The notes under the pieces were generated by a model. It searched no databases and was not told the DNA's origin. It saw only the letters and a program-made list of their open reading frames with translations. Shown piece by piece: positions 56,283 through 64,000 of a stretch of DNA of 64,000 bases. Both the position numbers and the translations under genes were made by a program. Position 1 is the stretch's first letter; each line of letters opens with the position of its first letter. Source of the stretch: Flavobacterium sp. (GTDB taxonomy: Bacteria; Bacteroidota; Bacteroidia; Flavobacteriales; Flavobacteriaceae); the NCBI GenBank assembly GCA_015234525.1, contig JADGMX010000006.1:1-64000 (forward strand). The letters run 5' to 3'.

Positions 56283-57227
56283 ATGAGAAAACTTTATAAA
56301 AACGCGCTGTTTTTTCTCCTGATGCTTGTCGGATTTTCCGGCGTGGCACAGCAGGATCCGCAGTTTACTCATTATATGTATAACATGAGCGTGATTAATC
56401 CGGCTTACGCAACCGACAACGCGGGGGTGATCAATATGGGCGGACTTTACAGAACGCAGTGGGTTGGCGCGGTTGGAGCTCCGAAGACGGTTTCGGTTTT
56501 CGCGCACACACCGATTGCTAAGCGGATCGAAGTTGGACTTTCAGTCGTTAGTGATGAGATTGGCGATGTCGTCAAAGAAAACAATCTATACGCCGATGTG
56601 GCCTATGTAATTCCGGTTTCGCAAAACAGCAAACTCTCATTCGGGGTAAAAGCAGGCGTGACTTTTTTCGATGCGGATTTCAACGGATTTCAATATACCG
56701 ATATAGCTCCAGATCCCGCTTTTGCCAATAATATCAGCCGTTCTTTTCCAAATGTCGGTGTCGGAACGTTTTATTTTGGCGATAATTACTACCTCGGATT
56801 CTCAGCGCCAAACCTGCTTAAGACGAAACACATCGAACGAAGCGACGCCATCGCGTCAACCGGTGTTGAAGACATTCACTACTTTTTTACCGGTGGATAC
56901 GTCTTCGGACTTAGCGATAATCTTCGGTTTAAACCGGCATTTATGGCTAAAGGAGTTTCAGGAGCACCGGTTGCTTTCGATGTAACTGCCAATTTTCTTT
57001 ACAATGATTTTATTGAAGCCGGAGTGGGATACAGATTGGATGATTCGGTAAGCGGACTCGTCAATTTTTATATCACGCCAACACTTCGCGTAGGTTATTC
57101 ATACGATTATACGCTTACTAATCTGGGCAATTTCAATTCAGGAACACACGAAATTTTCTTGTTGTTCGATCTCGACCTTTCCGGACTAAAAGGGAAAGGC
57201 TACGACAAATCTCCAAGATTCTTCTAA
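56283..57227 (+). CDS. PorP/SprF family T9SS outer membrane protein
   Basis: The 314-residue protein has a signal peptide (about 1-22, ending GVAQ) and then QQDPQFTHYMYNMSVINPAYA, the family hallmark. A row of amphipathic beta strands (for example KLSFGVKAGVTFF, YYLGFSAPNLLKT and FIEAGVGYRLDD) suggests a small outer-membrane barrel. PorP/SprF proteins are needed to export T9SS type B cargo, and the gene order type B adhesin-SprF-OmpA is a recurring flavobacterial cassette. Here it begins two bases after the adhesin gene. Cargo pairing is inferred from this order. Confidence 0.93.
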   Translation: MRKLYKNALFFLLMLVGFSGVAQQDPQFTHYMYNMSVINPAYATDNAGVINMGGLYRTQWVGAVGAPKTVSVFAHTPIAKRIEVGLSVVSDEIGDVVKENNLYADVAYVIPVSQNSKLSFGVKAGVTFFDADFNGFQYTDIAPDPAFANNISRSFPNVGVGTFYFGDNYYLGFSAPNLLKTKHIERSDAIASTGVEDIHYFFTGGYVFGLSDNLRFKPAFMAKGVSGAPVAFDVTANFLYNDFIEAGVGYRLDDSVSGLVNFYITPTLRVGYSYDYTLTNLGNFNSGTHEIFLLFDLDLSGLKGKGYDKSPRFF

Positions 57228-57228
57228 T

Positions 57229-59103
57229 ATGAAAATCTATACTTACATATTGCTTTTTTGTTGCATCGGACTTTCGGTTTCGGCGCAGAAAGCATCAGTC
57301 AAACAGGCAAATGCACTGTTCGATAAAAAGTCGTATGTAAAGGCGGCACAAATGTATGAGCAGCTGAAATTTACTAAAGAGGTTTTGCAAAATATGGGCG
57401 ATTCATATTATTTCAACGCTCAAATGCGTGATGCTGCCCGCGCTTACGGCCAATTGTTCGCGACTCACAACGATACCATCAACAGAGAATATTATTTCCG
57501 CTACGCACATTCGCTGATGGGTATCGGCGATTACGCTAAAGCCGATGTCGCAATGGCGCAATACCTGGAATACAACGTCGACTCGCCTTTGTTTATCGCA
57601 AACCTCGATGCCAACGTTCCCTACAATTACACGTTGCAGGAAATGGCTAAAAATATTACCAACGGCGATTTTGGAATGAACTTCTATGGCGATAAAGTCG
57701 CATTTGCTTCCTATCGCAATCGCGGTCGTCCAACTTACGCATGGAACGATAAACCTTATTTGGACCTCTACAGCGCCGTGGTTTCAGACAAAGGTTTGTT
57801 AACCCGAATTGAGCCTTTTCCTGAATCGATAAATACCAAAACTCACGAGAGTTCGCCGACATTTTCTGCCGATGGAAAGATCATGTATTTTAATCGGACC
57901 AACTCCAAGCGTGTGAAAGTGGGCGATGAGAAGTTTGCAAGCGTCAAGATTTACAAAGCTGAATTCATCGATGGAACCTGGAAAAACGTTAGCGAAGTTC
58001 CGTTCTCATCCGATGAATATTCAACCGAACATCCGATTTTATCGAAAGACGGCAAAAAACTATACTTTTCAAGCGATATGCCCGGCGGCGAAGGATCGTT
58101 TGATATTTATGTGGTCGATATTAACGACGACGGAAGTTTCGGAACGCCGCAAAATCTTGGAAATACCATCAATACCAAACACCGCGAGCAATTTCCATAC
58201 ATTTCAGACGACGGTACCATTCTCTATTTTGCATCCGACGGTCATCAGGGACTTGGCGGATTGGATATTTTCATGAGCAAGGCGTATGACGGAATTTTCG
58301 CACGACCACTCAATTTAGGTGAAACAATCAACAGCGGAATGGACGATTTCGGCTATGTTGTTGACGAGAAAACCAACAAGGGTTATCTGTCGTCAAACCG
58401 CCGCGGATCCGATAATCTTTACAGTTTTACTCGCGAAGAAAATGCCGGTCGCTATGTTGTGGAAGGCGAAGTTCGCGATCGAAATACCCGGGATTTGCTG
58501 GCCGGGTCAACGGTTTCACTTTACGACGAGAACAACAAACTCATCGGCCAAATGGTGGTTGGCGGCAAGGCTGACTATATTTTTAGCACGCAACCCAACA
58601 CCAAGTACCGCATCGAAGCGATGAGGGATTTTTACATTCCGCATAGCGAAGAATTTACGACCAATGAAGACGGGAAAATCCGCTACACGATCGAGTTGTT
58701 TATGGAGTGCTACGACGATGCCGAAGAGGTTATTACCAAACGTCAGGATGGCCGCGTGCAAATCGTGCTCGAGAATATTTATTTCGACCTCGACAAGTCG
58801 GAGATCAAGCCTGAAGCTGCGCGGGTGCTAAATGTTTTGGTTGATCTTCTCAAGAAATATCCCGAAATGGAAATCGAACTTGGTGCACATACCGACAGCA
58901 GGGCGTCAGATATGTACAATCTTAGGTTGTCAAACAGACGAGCCGCAGCGGCAGTCGAATACCTGATCGAGAATGGCATCAGCCGGAGAAGGTTGCGTTC
59001 AAAAGGTTATGGCGAGCAGGTTCCGCTGATCCAGTGTGGAGCGAGTTGCACTGAGCAACAGCACTCGATTAACCGTCGATGTGAATTTATCATCTTGCGT
59101 TAG
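57229..59103 (+). CDS. OmpA family protein with TPR and PD40 (WD40-like) repeats
   Basis: The 624-residue protein has a signal peptide (about 1-19). An N-terminal TPR-like helical part (about 22-130) follows. PD40/TolB-like propeller repeats (about 145-395) show ESSPTFSADGKIMYFNR, STEHPILSKDGKKLYFSS and REQFPYISDDGTILYFASD. A CarboxypepD-regulatory-like beta domain lies at about 400-495. The C-terminal OmpA domain (about 510-624) has LENIYFDLDKSEIKPEA and GAHTDSRASD, with peptidoglycan-binding residues kept. It starts one base after the SprF stop. It likely anchors the adhesin/SprF assembly to the wall, as in PorE-like proteins. Confidence 0.93.
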   Translation: MKIYTYILLFCCIGLSVSAQKASVKQANALFDKKSYVKAAQMYEQLKFTKEVLQNMGDSYYFNAQMRDAARAYGQLFATHNDTINREYYFRYAHSLMGIGDYAKADVAMAQYLEYNVDSPLFIANLDANVPYNYTLQEMAKNITNGDFGMNFYGDKVAFASYRNRGRPTYAWNDKPYLDLYSAVVSDKGLLTRIEPFPESINTKTHESSPTFSADGKIMYFNRTNSKRVKVGDEKFASVKIYKAEFIDGTWKNVSEVPFSSDEYSTEHPILSKDGKKLYFSSDMPGGEGSFDIYVVDINDDGSFGTPQNLGNTINTKHREQFPYISDDGTILYFASDGHQGLGGLDIFMSKAYDGIFARPLNLGETINSGMDDFGYVVDEKTNKGYLSSNRRGSDNLYSFTREENAGRYVVEGEVRDRNTRDLLAGSTVSLYDENNKLIGQMVVGGKADYIFSTQPNTKYRIEAMRDFYIPHSEEFTTNEDGKIRYTIELFMECYDDAEEVITKRQDGRVQIVLENIYFDLDKSEIKPEAARVLNVLVDLLKKYPEMEIELGAHTDSRASDMYNLRLSNRRAAAAVEYLIENGISRRRLRSKGYGEQVPLIQCGASCTEQQHSINRRCEFIILR

Positions 59104-59227
59104 GGCGTTCCGCGTTGCCAATCAAAATTAGTCCCCAGATTCAAATCAGTCGGTGGCAACCCGTCAGGCTGTCTGCTTTATCTTGCCGGCTATCGCCCGC
59201 AAGGATATCGCTGTCCATCCTTAACGC
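59103..59227 (+). repeat. Dispersed structured element, copy 10 (subfamily B)
   Basis: It begins GGGCGTT at the last base of the OmpA stop codon and ends CCTTAACGC. GCGTT (59105-59109) pairs with AACGC (59223-59227). The core stem is ATCTTGC (59180-59186) with GCAAGGAT (59199-59206), as in copy 2. Confidence 0.75.
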
Positions 59228-59254
59228 GACATATAGGAATCATTAAACAGTCAG

Positions 59255-59749
59255 ATGAAATCAAATCGGCCAAGAATACAAATCAAACTTTCAACTTCCG
59301 ATAAGATACTTGAAACAATCGGGATTTTACTGCTAATTTGTTACGGTGTCGGCGTTGCATTAAGTTATCCACTGCTTCCTGATACCATTCCGATTCACTA
59401 CAATGCATCTGGCGAAATTGATGGCTACGGTGCAAAAGAATCTATTTTTGGGTTATTGATCGTGGGTATTTTATTATATATAGGTTTGTCGGTTTTAACC
59501 AAGTACCCGCATCATTTCAACTACCCAATCGACATCACACCGCAAAATGCCGAGAAACAATATACTGCTGCCATACGTATGGTGCGGATTTTAAAAGTGA
59601 GTATAGTTATTATTTTTGCGTTGATTGAATGTCAAACCGTATTATCGGCAATTGGACACGAGAATACTTTCGGCAAATTTTTTATGCCTCTCGTTATTTT
59701 GCTAATGTTTGGGCCGCTGATTTATTATATGATAAAATCTTCAAAATAA
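59255..59749 (+). CDS. DUF1648 domain membrane protein
   Basis: The 164-residue protein has four membrane helices (about 18-38, 65-80, 108-127 and 140-158). LPDTIPIHYNASGEIDGYG is the DUF1648 signature, shared with SdpI-like immunity proteins and membrane proteins near transport genes. No toxin or SdpC-like gene is nearby, so an immunity role is not supported. It is alone, followed by a good terminator and preceded by repeat copy 10. Confidence 0.85.
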   Translation: MKSNRPRIQIKLSTSDKILETIGILLLICYGVGVALSYPLLPDTIPIHYNASGEIDGYGAKESIFGLLIVGILLYIGLSVLTKYPHHFNYPIDITPQNAEKQYTAAIRMVRILKVSIVIIFALIECQTVLSAIGHENTFGKFFMPLVILLMFGPLIYYMIKSSK

Positions 59750-59750
59750 A

Positions 59751-59782
59751 AAAAGCCGATAGAATTTCTACCGGCTTTTTCA
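59751..59782. terminator. Terminator hairpin, possibly bidirectional
   Basis: AAAAGCCG (59751-59758) pairs with CGGCTTTT (59772-59779), extended by TAG/CTA inside, with a T tract on the plus strand and an A tract at the other end. It lies between convergent genes. Confidence 0.8.
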
Positions 59783-59799
59783 ATTGATCTAAATTTTGA

Positions 59800-62025
59800 T
59801 TATTGCTTTATCACTTTTACAGTTTCAACTGAATCTGCAGTTGTGATTCTCACGATATATGTACCTTGAGTTAATGCTGACATGTCGACTTGAGCATTAG
59901 TGCTGTTAGTTTGCGCTGTTGTCACTTTTTGTCCAAGTAGGTTGTAAACTTCAATTGTGTTAATGTTAGCTATGTTGCTAAGATTTAAAGTTGAAGTTAC
60001 AGGATTAGGATAAACTTTCAAAGACGATGCGGTAAACTGCTCATTGCTTAGTGATGCATCGTAAGCTGAGATGTTAAAGCTATTTTCAGTATCGTCATTG
60101 TTATATTCGTAAACCTGAATGTAAATAGTTTCACCTGCCTGACGGCCTGTTAAGGTAATTGTTGAAAAGTTATAATCGCCGAAGTCGTCATTGCAGTCAA
60201 TAAATTCAAGTTGACCACATGATCCGCTGTAAACAGTCATTACTGTATCAAAATAGTCTTCCGAATCCGAGTCTGCAAAACCAGTTTCGATTGTAAGGTT
60301 TCCGCTTGCCGGAACAATAGCGGTGTACCAGATGTCGCCACCTTCGTAACCATAACAGTCACCTTGATAATCGTCTGGATCTTCACCAGTCGCAGTAGAT
60401 GTATTTCCGATAACTCCTTCTTGATACGTTCCTGTAACTGTCAAAGTAATCGCGTCAGCACACTGGTCATTTTCAGCCGGACATACGTAAGCGAAATTAC
60501 CAAGTGGTGTGTTGCAAATCGCCTCTGTTCCATGAGTGATTACAAGTGTCACCGGTGTACCTGTTGCATAAGGACCAGCTATAATAGTACCTGTTGAAAC
60601 AATTGGAAGCAGTGTGGTACCATCTGAAAGCACTGGCGTTCCATCGCCAAGATCAGTGACGTTTATACTAATTGAATACGTGTTCTCATCGCAATTTGCA
60701 ACTACAACTGCCGTAGCTACAGCTCCAGAACAATTAGCTTCTACGATATTGATGACAAAATCAAGTGTCACACCATACGAACCTGAATAACATGTATTTG
60801 GAGTTTCCTGACCTGAATCTGCGGTTCCAATACGCATTCTGTACTGTCCTGTTGCAATACTAGCAGGTATTAAGAATGAAGCATCAACAAGCGAAAGATC
60901 TTCATATAGTTCCGATTCAAATGATTTTACTAGTTCACCTTCATCGTCAAAATCGTAATCTCCGTTAAAGTCAATCCAAATATGTCCAGCATAACTGTAA
61001 TACGTTTCGAATGTAATCGCAATGTTTGCTATTTCTCCGCTTGCTAAATTGACAACATTTGAAGTGAAATCGGTGTAGGTGACGTCTTGAACAGAAAATG
61101 ATTGTGCTCCAAATGAAATACCTGAAATTCCATCACCATCATTGCTGGTAGGTATTGATGGACAATAACACATCTGAGTTGCAGTGGTGAACGAAAATTC
61201 TTCACAACCTTCTGCTGCTCCGATTGCGTTGTAAGGTATAATGGTATAAAAATACTCAGTAGCCGCTGTACCTGTTAAGCTATATGATAGCTGATTGCCA
61301 AGATCGATGTTGTCTTCAATATCAGTTCCACCAGCAGTTGTACCGATAGATAGACCGTAGCCAGAAGCTCCAGGAACCGAAGCCCATGAGATAATATTTT
61401 CAAAATTTCCGCAGTTATTTACCGCCACGTTAGGTTCAGTTACGCAAACCGGCGCATCGCTAGGCTGTCGTTCAACAACAACTTCGTCGATATACATATT
61501 ATTTCCATATCCGCTTGTTGCAAGAAACGAAAGGTAGTGATCACCCGTTGGTGTCCCCGGAATATCAATGGTATAAGTATGCCATCCTGTTGCAGGCGCG
61601 ACAGGAGCTAACGTTCTGTTTCTGTTAAAAACGCCAAGAGATGTTCCTCCGGCCGCAGCAGTAGTATTAAGAAACACCTCAATTCTGTCTAAACTTGATG
61701 CATAGTCATTATCGCGGTACATTCTGAAAACAACTCGGTAAGCCTCACCTGTCAAGGCCATAGCAGGTGATGTTAAACTGTAAGAGTTGCCTGACGAAAT
61801 GCTGTATGAATTAAATCTAGCCATTCCTCCACCTAAAAATGGTGCTGTGGTAGGGCTTGTTCCAGTGGTAACTCTGGTCCACCCGGCATTGGTCGATGTT
61901 CCCGTTGGATGTGCGACTGTCCAATTTAAATCGGTGTCAAAACTTTCAGTTAATACTGTTTGCGCAAACCCCGTCGCAGTGGTTAATACTAGAAACAGTA
62001 AGGAAAAAAAGGAATTTTTCTTCAT
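59800..62025 (-). CDS. Secreted GEVED-type protein with T9SS type A signal
   Basis: This 741-residue product has a signal peptide (about 1-21, ending TGFA). A jelly-roll-like domain (about 25-185, TVLTESFDTDLNWTV) follows, then an Ig/fibronectin-like part (about 195-285, IISWASVPGASGYGLSIG). A GEVED domain (about 290-440) contains HIWIDFNGDYDFDDEGELV. A CUB-like beta domain with Asp-rich DDYQGDCYGYEGGDIWY and DTVMTVYSGSCG comes next. The final ~75 residues (LKVYPNPVTSTLNLSNIANI..GTYIVRI..VKVIKQ) are a T9SS type A sorting domain. It is a surface or secreted protein without visible catalytic motif. Its DNA looks more AT-rich in codon choice than its neighbours, a weak hint of transfer. Confidence 0.88.
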   Translation of the reverse strand: MKKNSFFSLLFLVLTTATGFAQTVLTESFDTDLNWTVAHPTGTSTNAGWTRVTTGTSPTTAPFLGGGMARFNSYSISSGNSYSLTSPAMALTGEAYRVVFRMYRDNDYASSLDRIEVFLNTTAAAGGTSLGVFNRNRTLAPVAPATGWHTYTIDIPGTPTGDHYLSFLATSGYGNNMYIDEVVVERQPSDAPVCVTEPNVAVNNCGNFENIISWASVPGASGYGLSIGTTAGGTDIEDNIDLGNQLSYSLTGTAATEYFYTIIPYNAIGAAEGCEEFSFTTATQMCYCPSIPTSNDGDGISGISFGAQSFSVQDVTYTDFTSNVVNLASGEIANIAITFETYYSYAGHIWIDFNGDYDFDDEGELVKSFESELYEDLSLVDASFLIPASIATGQYRMRIGTADSGQETPNTCYSGSYGVTLDFVINIVEANCSGAVATAVVVANCDENTYSISINVTDLGDGTPVLSDGTTLLPIVSTGTIIAGPYATGTPVTLVITHGTEAICNTPLGNFAYVCPAENDQCADAITLTVTGTYQEGVIGNTSTATGEDPDDYQGDCYGYEGGDIWYTAIVPASGNLTIETGFADSDSEDYFDTVMTVYSGSCGQLEFIDCNDDFGDYNFSTITLTGRQAGETIYIQVYEYNNDDTENSFNISAYDASLSNEQFTASSLKVYPNPVTSTLNLSNIANINTIEVYNLLGQKVTTAQTNSTNAQVDMSALTQGTYIVRITTADSVETVKVIKQ

Positions 62026-62051
62026 AATAGTTGTTAAATGATTAGCAATTC

Positions 62052-62059
62052 CAAAAATA
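62052..62059 (-). promoter_or_regulatory. -7 box of the GEVED gene
   Basis: TATTTTTG on the minus strand is an exact -7 match, 26 bp before the start at 62025. Confidence 0.4.
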
Positions 62060-62069
62060 CCTTTTTAAA

Positions 62070-62100
62070 ATTAAAAAGCCACCTTTAAGGTGGCTTTATC
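62070..62100 (-). terminator. Terminator of the alkaline phosphatase gene
   Basis: AAAGCCACC (62075-62083) pairs with GGTGGCTTT (62089-62097), with a T-rich tail on the minus strand. Confidence 0.75.
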
Positions 62101-62117
62101 AATTTTTTTTTCTAAAA

Positions 62118-63533
62118 TTAAAATGTGTTGCTGACTTCGGCAGCCGAGAGCATCAAATAATGAAGGTCGACGTTCTTTACGAAAGGTTTTAAAAGGTCGC
62201 TTCCGGGTCCGAACATGGCGAGTTCAACGTGATCCGCGGAATGATCCATGCTTATCCATCCAACCGAATTGGTTTTCTTTTGCATTTCGGCGAACGCATG
62301 AAACGGAAGCTTGCGGTAATTGTACAATCCGTCTTCGCCTTTGTGGAGTCCGTCATAATAACTAAGGACGGTTTTTGCATCTTCTTCGGAAATGGTTCCG
62401 CCATTTGCATAATCGATGACTTCACGAACTTGTGCTACGGTCGACTTTGGCGTGATCGAATTCAGGATCCATTCATTCGTCTTTTTATAATTTTGGATGC
62501 GGTCGAAATTTGCATCGGCATTCTTGCCATAGATGATTCCGGGATTTGCATTTCCGTGATCGGTAGTGATGATGACTAAAGTTTCCTTGTCTTTTTCAGC
62601 AAACCCGATCGCAATTTTTACGGCTTCATCAAAAGCGAGTTGTTCGTGGATCAGCCCGCCAACATCATTGGCATGCGCCGCCCAATCGACTTTACCGCTT
62701 TCAACCTGAAGCACAAATCCGTTTTTGTGGTTTTTCATTCGGTCGATTGCCTTTTGGGTCATTTCGGCCAGCGTTGGAATTTCCGTTTTTAACTTCTCGT
62801 CATTATTGCGGTCAATATAATAAGGTAGCGAATCTTCGCCAAACACGCCGAGGATCTTATTGTTTGGAGAAGCTGCAAGCAGTGCGGTGCGATTTTTAGC
62901 AACCTGATATCCTTTTTGCTGAAAGCGCGCGTACACGTCGATTTTATCCTTGCGCTTGTTGGATGCAAAGTATTGGTTTCCGCCGCCTAACATAACGTCG
63001 AAATCTAATTTGAGGTATTCCTCTGCAATTGATTCCATGCTACCGCGACTTTTTGAACTGACGCAGAAGCCCGCCGGTGTTGCATGGGTAATGGCAACGG
63101 TTGTGACGCAACCCGCCATTTTTCCGGATTGTTTGAATTTTTGCCAGATCGGAAGAAATTCTTCGCCATTTGCCGCAACATTCAGCGACCCATTGGGTAC
63201 CCGCACGCCGCCGCCCCACGCCGAACTTGCCGCAGCCGAATCGGTTACGATTGAGCTTGCAGATGCCGTTTCCATTAAGGCGCGACTAACACGGTTGTCC
63301 TTATATAATTGTAGCCAGTTGCTTGAGCGGTCGTATTTGCGATTGAGAAAAATATCGGCCATGTTAAGCGTTCCGCTACTCATGCCGTCGCTGACCATGA
63401 AAATAATGTTTTTTGCCTTTTTGCCTTTTGAGGCGTGCTCGAAGTCGGAGTTGGTGAGTGCGTGAAGCGGACTAACAAGCGTGGCACCAATAGCGGCCAT
63501 CGATCCGCTTTTGAAAAATTTTCTTCTATCCAT
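62118..63533 (-). CDS. Alkaline phosphatase (PhoA family)
   Basis: The 471-residue enzyme hydrolyses phosphate monoesters outside the cytoplasm. The N-terminus DRRKFFKSGSMAAIG is a twin-arginine signal, so it is exported folded through Tat. The first metal Asp is D49 (MVSDGMSSG) and the nucleophile is S99 in TDSAAASSA. ITHATPAGF, VESGKVDWAAHAND and TTDHGNAN hold further metal and active-site residues in the normal order. It has its own terminator and an exact -7 box (63560-63553). No Pho box was looked for or recognised. Confidence 0.95.
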   Translation of the reverse strand: MDRRKFFKSGSMAAIGATLVSPLHALTNSDFEHASKGKKAKNIIFMVSDGMSSGTLNMADIFLNRKYDRSSNWLQLYKDNRVSRALMETASASSIVTDSAAASSAWGGGVRVPNGSLNVAANGEEFLPIWQKFKQSGKMAGCVTTVAITHATPAGFCVSSKSRGSMESIAEEYLKLDFDVMLGGGNQYFASNKRKDKIDVYARFQQKGYQVAKNRTALLAASPNNKILGVFGEDSLPYYIDRNNDEKLKTEIPTLAEMTQKAIDRMKNHKNGFVLQVESGKVDWAAHANDVGGLIHEQLAFDEAVKIAIGFAEKDKETLVIITTDHGNANPGIIYGKNADANFDRIQNYKKTNEWILNSITPKSTVAQVREVIDYANGGTISEEDAKTVLSYYDGLHKGEDGLYNYRKLPFHAFAEMQKKTNSVGWISMDHSADHVELAMFGPGSDLLKPFVKNVDLHYLMLSAAEVSNTF

Positions 63534-63552
63534 TTGGGGTGTAATATGGTTT

Positions 63553-63560
63553 CAAAGGTA
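63553..63560 (-). promoter_or_regulatory. -7 box of the alkaline phosphatase gene
   Basis: TACCTTTG on the minus strand is an exact -7 match 19 bp before the ATG at 63533. The rest of the 340-bp gap to sucC holds repeat copy 11 and the sucC promoter. Confidence 0.45.
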
Positions 63561-63683
63561 AAAAAGTATGAACGTGTTTATGTTAAGGATTAATTATTTT
63601 AAACGATTGGGTATCATTTTTAGTGGGTTGCAAGGCTGTAAATCGCTTAAGTGTGAAAGAGCGACATTCCGGAATGCAAAAGG

Positions 63684-63791
63684 CCCTAGCCCCGATTGAA
63701 GCCGGTATCCTTTTTTGACCGGGAAATTTGTTTTAGTTAACCGAATGATATCAGGGCAAAAAAGATAAAGGCGAAAAGCGGGAATAGCTCC
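63684..63791 (-). repeat. Dispersed structured element, copy 11 (subfamily A)
   Basis: On the minus strand GGAGC (63791-63787) and CCCG (63782-63779) pair with CGGG (63694-63691) and GCTAGGG. The core stem pairs ATCCTTTTTTG (63707-63717) with CAAAAAAGAT (63757-63766), continuing with CC and GG, around a longer interior. It lies between two divergent promoters. Confidence 0.75.
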
Positions 63792-63837
63792 TTCAATAAA
63801 TCAAGTGCACACCTTCGTTTAATTGCCTAGAAAATGT

Positions 63838-63845
63838 TATTTTTG
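63838..63845 (+). promoter_or_regulatory. -7 box of sucC
   Basis: TATTTTTG matches the -7 consensus exactly, 28 bp before ATG 63874. Confidence 0.45.
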
Positions 63846-63873
63846 TTGCACTTTTAAGTACAAAAACTTCATT

Positions 63874-64000
63874 ATGGATATACACGAATACCAGGGAAAG
63901 GAAATTTTGGCGAGCTACGGAGTAAAGACTCAACGTGGTTACATTGCGAATAATCCACAGGAAGCGGTTGCTGCCGCGAAGAAATTAACTGCTGAAACCG
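63874..64000 (+). CDS. sucC: Succinate-CoA ligase beta subunit (partial, runs off the window)
   Basis: The visible 42 codons read [20 protein letters not shown], then [29 protein letters not shown] is the diagnostic start of SucC, the ATP-grasp subunit that makes succinate and ATP or GTP from succinyl-CoA in the TCA cycle. The gene continues beyond base 64000, so nothing can be said about the rest or about sucD. It is preceded by an exact -7 box. Confidence 0.92.
   Translation, partial: MDIHEYQGKEILASYGVKTQRGYIANNPQEAVAAAKKLTAET

Noticed and set aside
59255..59749. SdpI-like immunity protein
   Set aside because: Only the general DUF1648 signature is present and no SdpC-like toxin or regulator is nearby.

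Overview
The window is chromosomal DNA from a member of the Bacteroidetes, most likely a Flavobacteriaceae species close to Flavobacterium. The evidence is: many TAnnTTTG-type -7 promoter boxes (the sigma-ABfr type of this phylum) instead of sigma70 promoters; several secreted proteins with type IX secretion (T9SS) C-terminal signals; a PorP/SprF protein; a GldI gliding lipoprotein; type III glutamine synthetase; and a Flavobacterium-style core gene set. No phage, transposase, CRISPR array, tRNA or complete rRNA gene was seen.

Layout. 1-840: no protein gene; four hairpin terminators, repeated GC-rich modules and a fragment resembling the 3' end of 5S rRNA, as expected just downstream of an rRNA operon. 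0.8-8.5 kb: a DUF2243 membrane protein, DUF4268, a Nudix CoA pyrophosphatase, an acyltransferase, an ECF sigma factor operon with a four-helix membrane protein and a TraB/GumN protein, then NDH-2 and small unknowns. 8.5-18 kb: a T9SS beta-helix protein, DUF3810 metalloprotease-like protein, PepD, prfA, pyrF and two tandem DUF4197 genes. 18-31 kb: the 1142-residue fused mutase/GTPase IcmF, a 51-residue membrane peptide, a T9SS propeller protein, a collagen-like lipoprotein, TerC, glnN, two tandem OmpA-like genes and purM. 31-36 kb: a minus-strand operon nrnA-gldI-PPIase-PPIase. 36-44 kb: guaA, a LysM protein, OsmC, DUF3820, pyrG and yidC. 44-50 kb: a FAS1 lipoprotein and the run MORN protein-mnmA-subtilisin-FMN oxidoreductase-unknown. 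50-59 kb: a cassette of a giant T9SS type B adhesin with a 474-bp tandem repeat, a PorP/SprF protein and an OmpA/PD40 protein. 59-64 kb: a DUF1648 protein, a T9SS GEVED protein, alkaline phosphatase and the start of sucC.

The most interesting non-coding signal is a dispersed family of about 70-125 bp intergenic elements: eleven copies, on both strands, about one per 6 kb. They share a core (CCCGCTGTTCGCT..ATCTTTT, a variable hairpin, AAAAGGAT..CCGCT.CCAT) closed by one of two outer stems. Several copies differ in sequence at paired positions yet keep the pairing, so the family looks like a structured RNA or a REP/MITE-like mobile unit under structural selection. It may correspond to an already catalogued Bacteroidetes motif (for example Rfam Flavo-1); I could not check this.

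How the genes work together: much of the window is housekeeping (translation termination and tRNA thiolation, purine, pyrimidine and nitrogen metabolism, respiration, YidC membrane insertion). It is interleaved with cell-surface functions tied to T9SS and gliding: GldI and periplasmic PPIases for folding, PorP/SprF plus OmpA for export and anchoring, and five T9SS cargo proteins.
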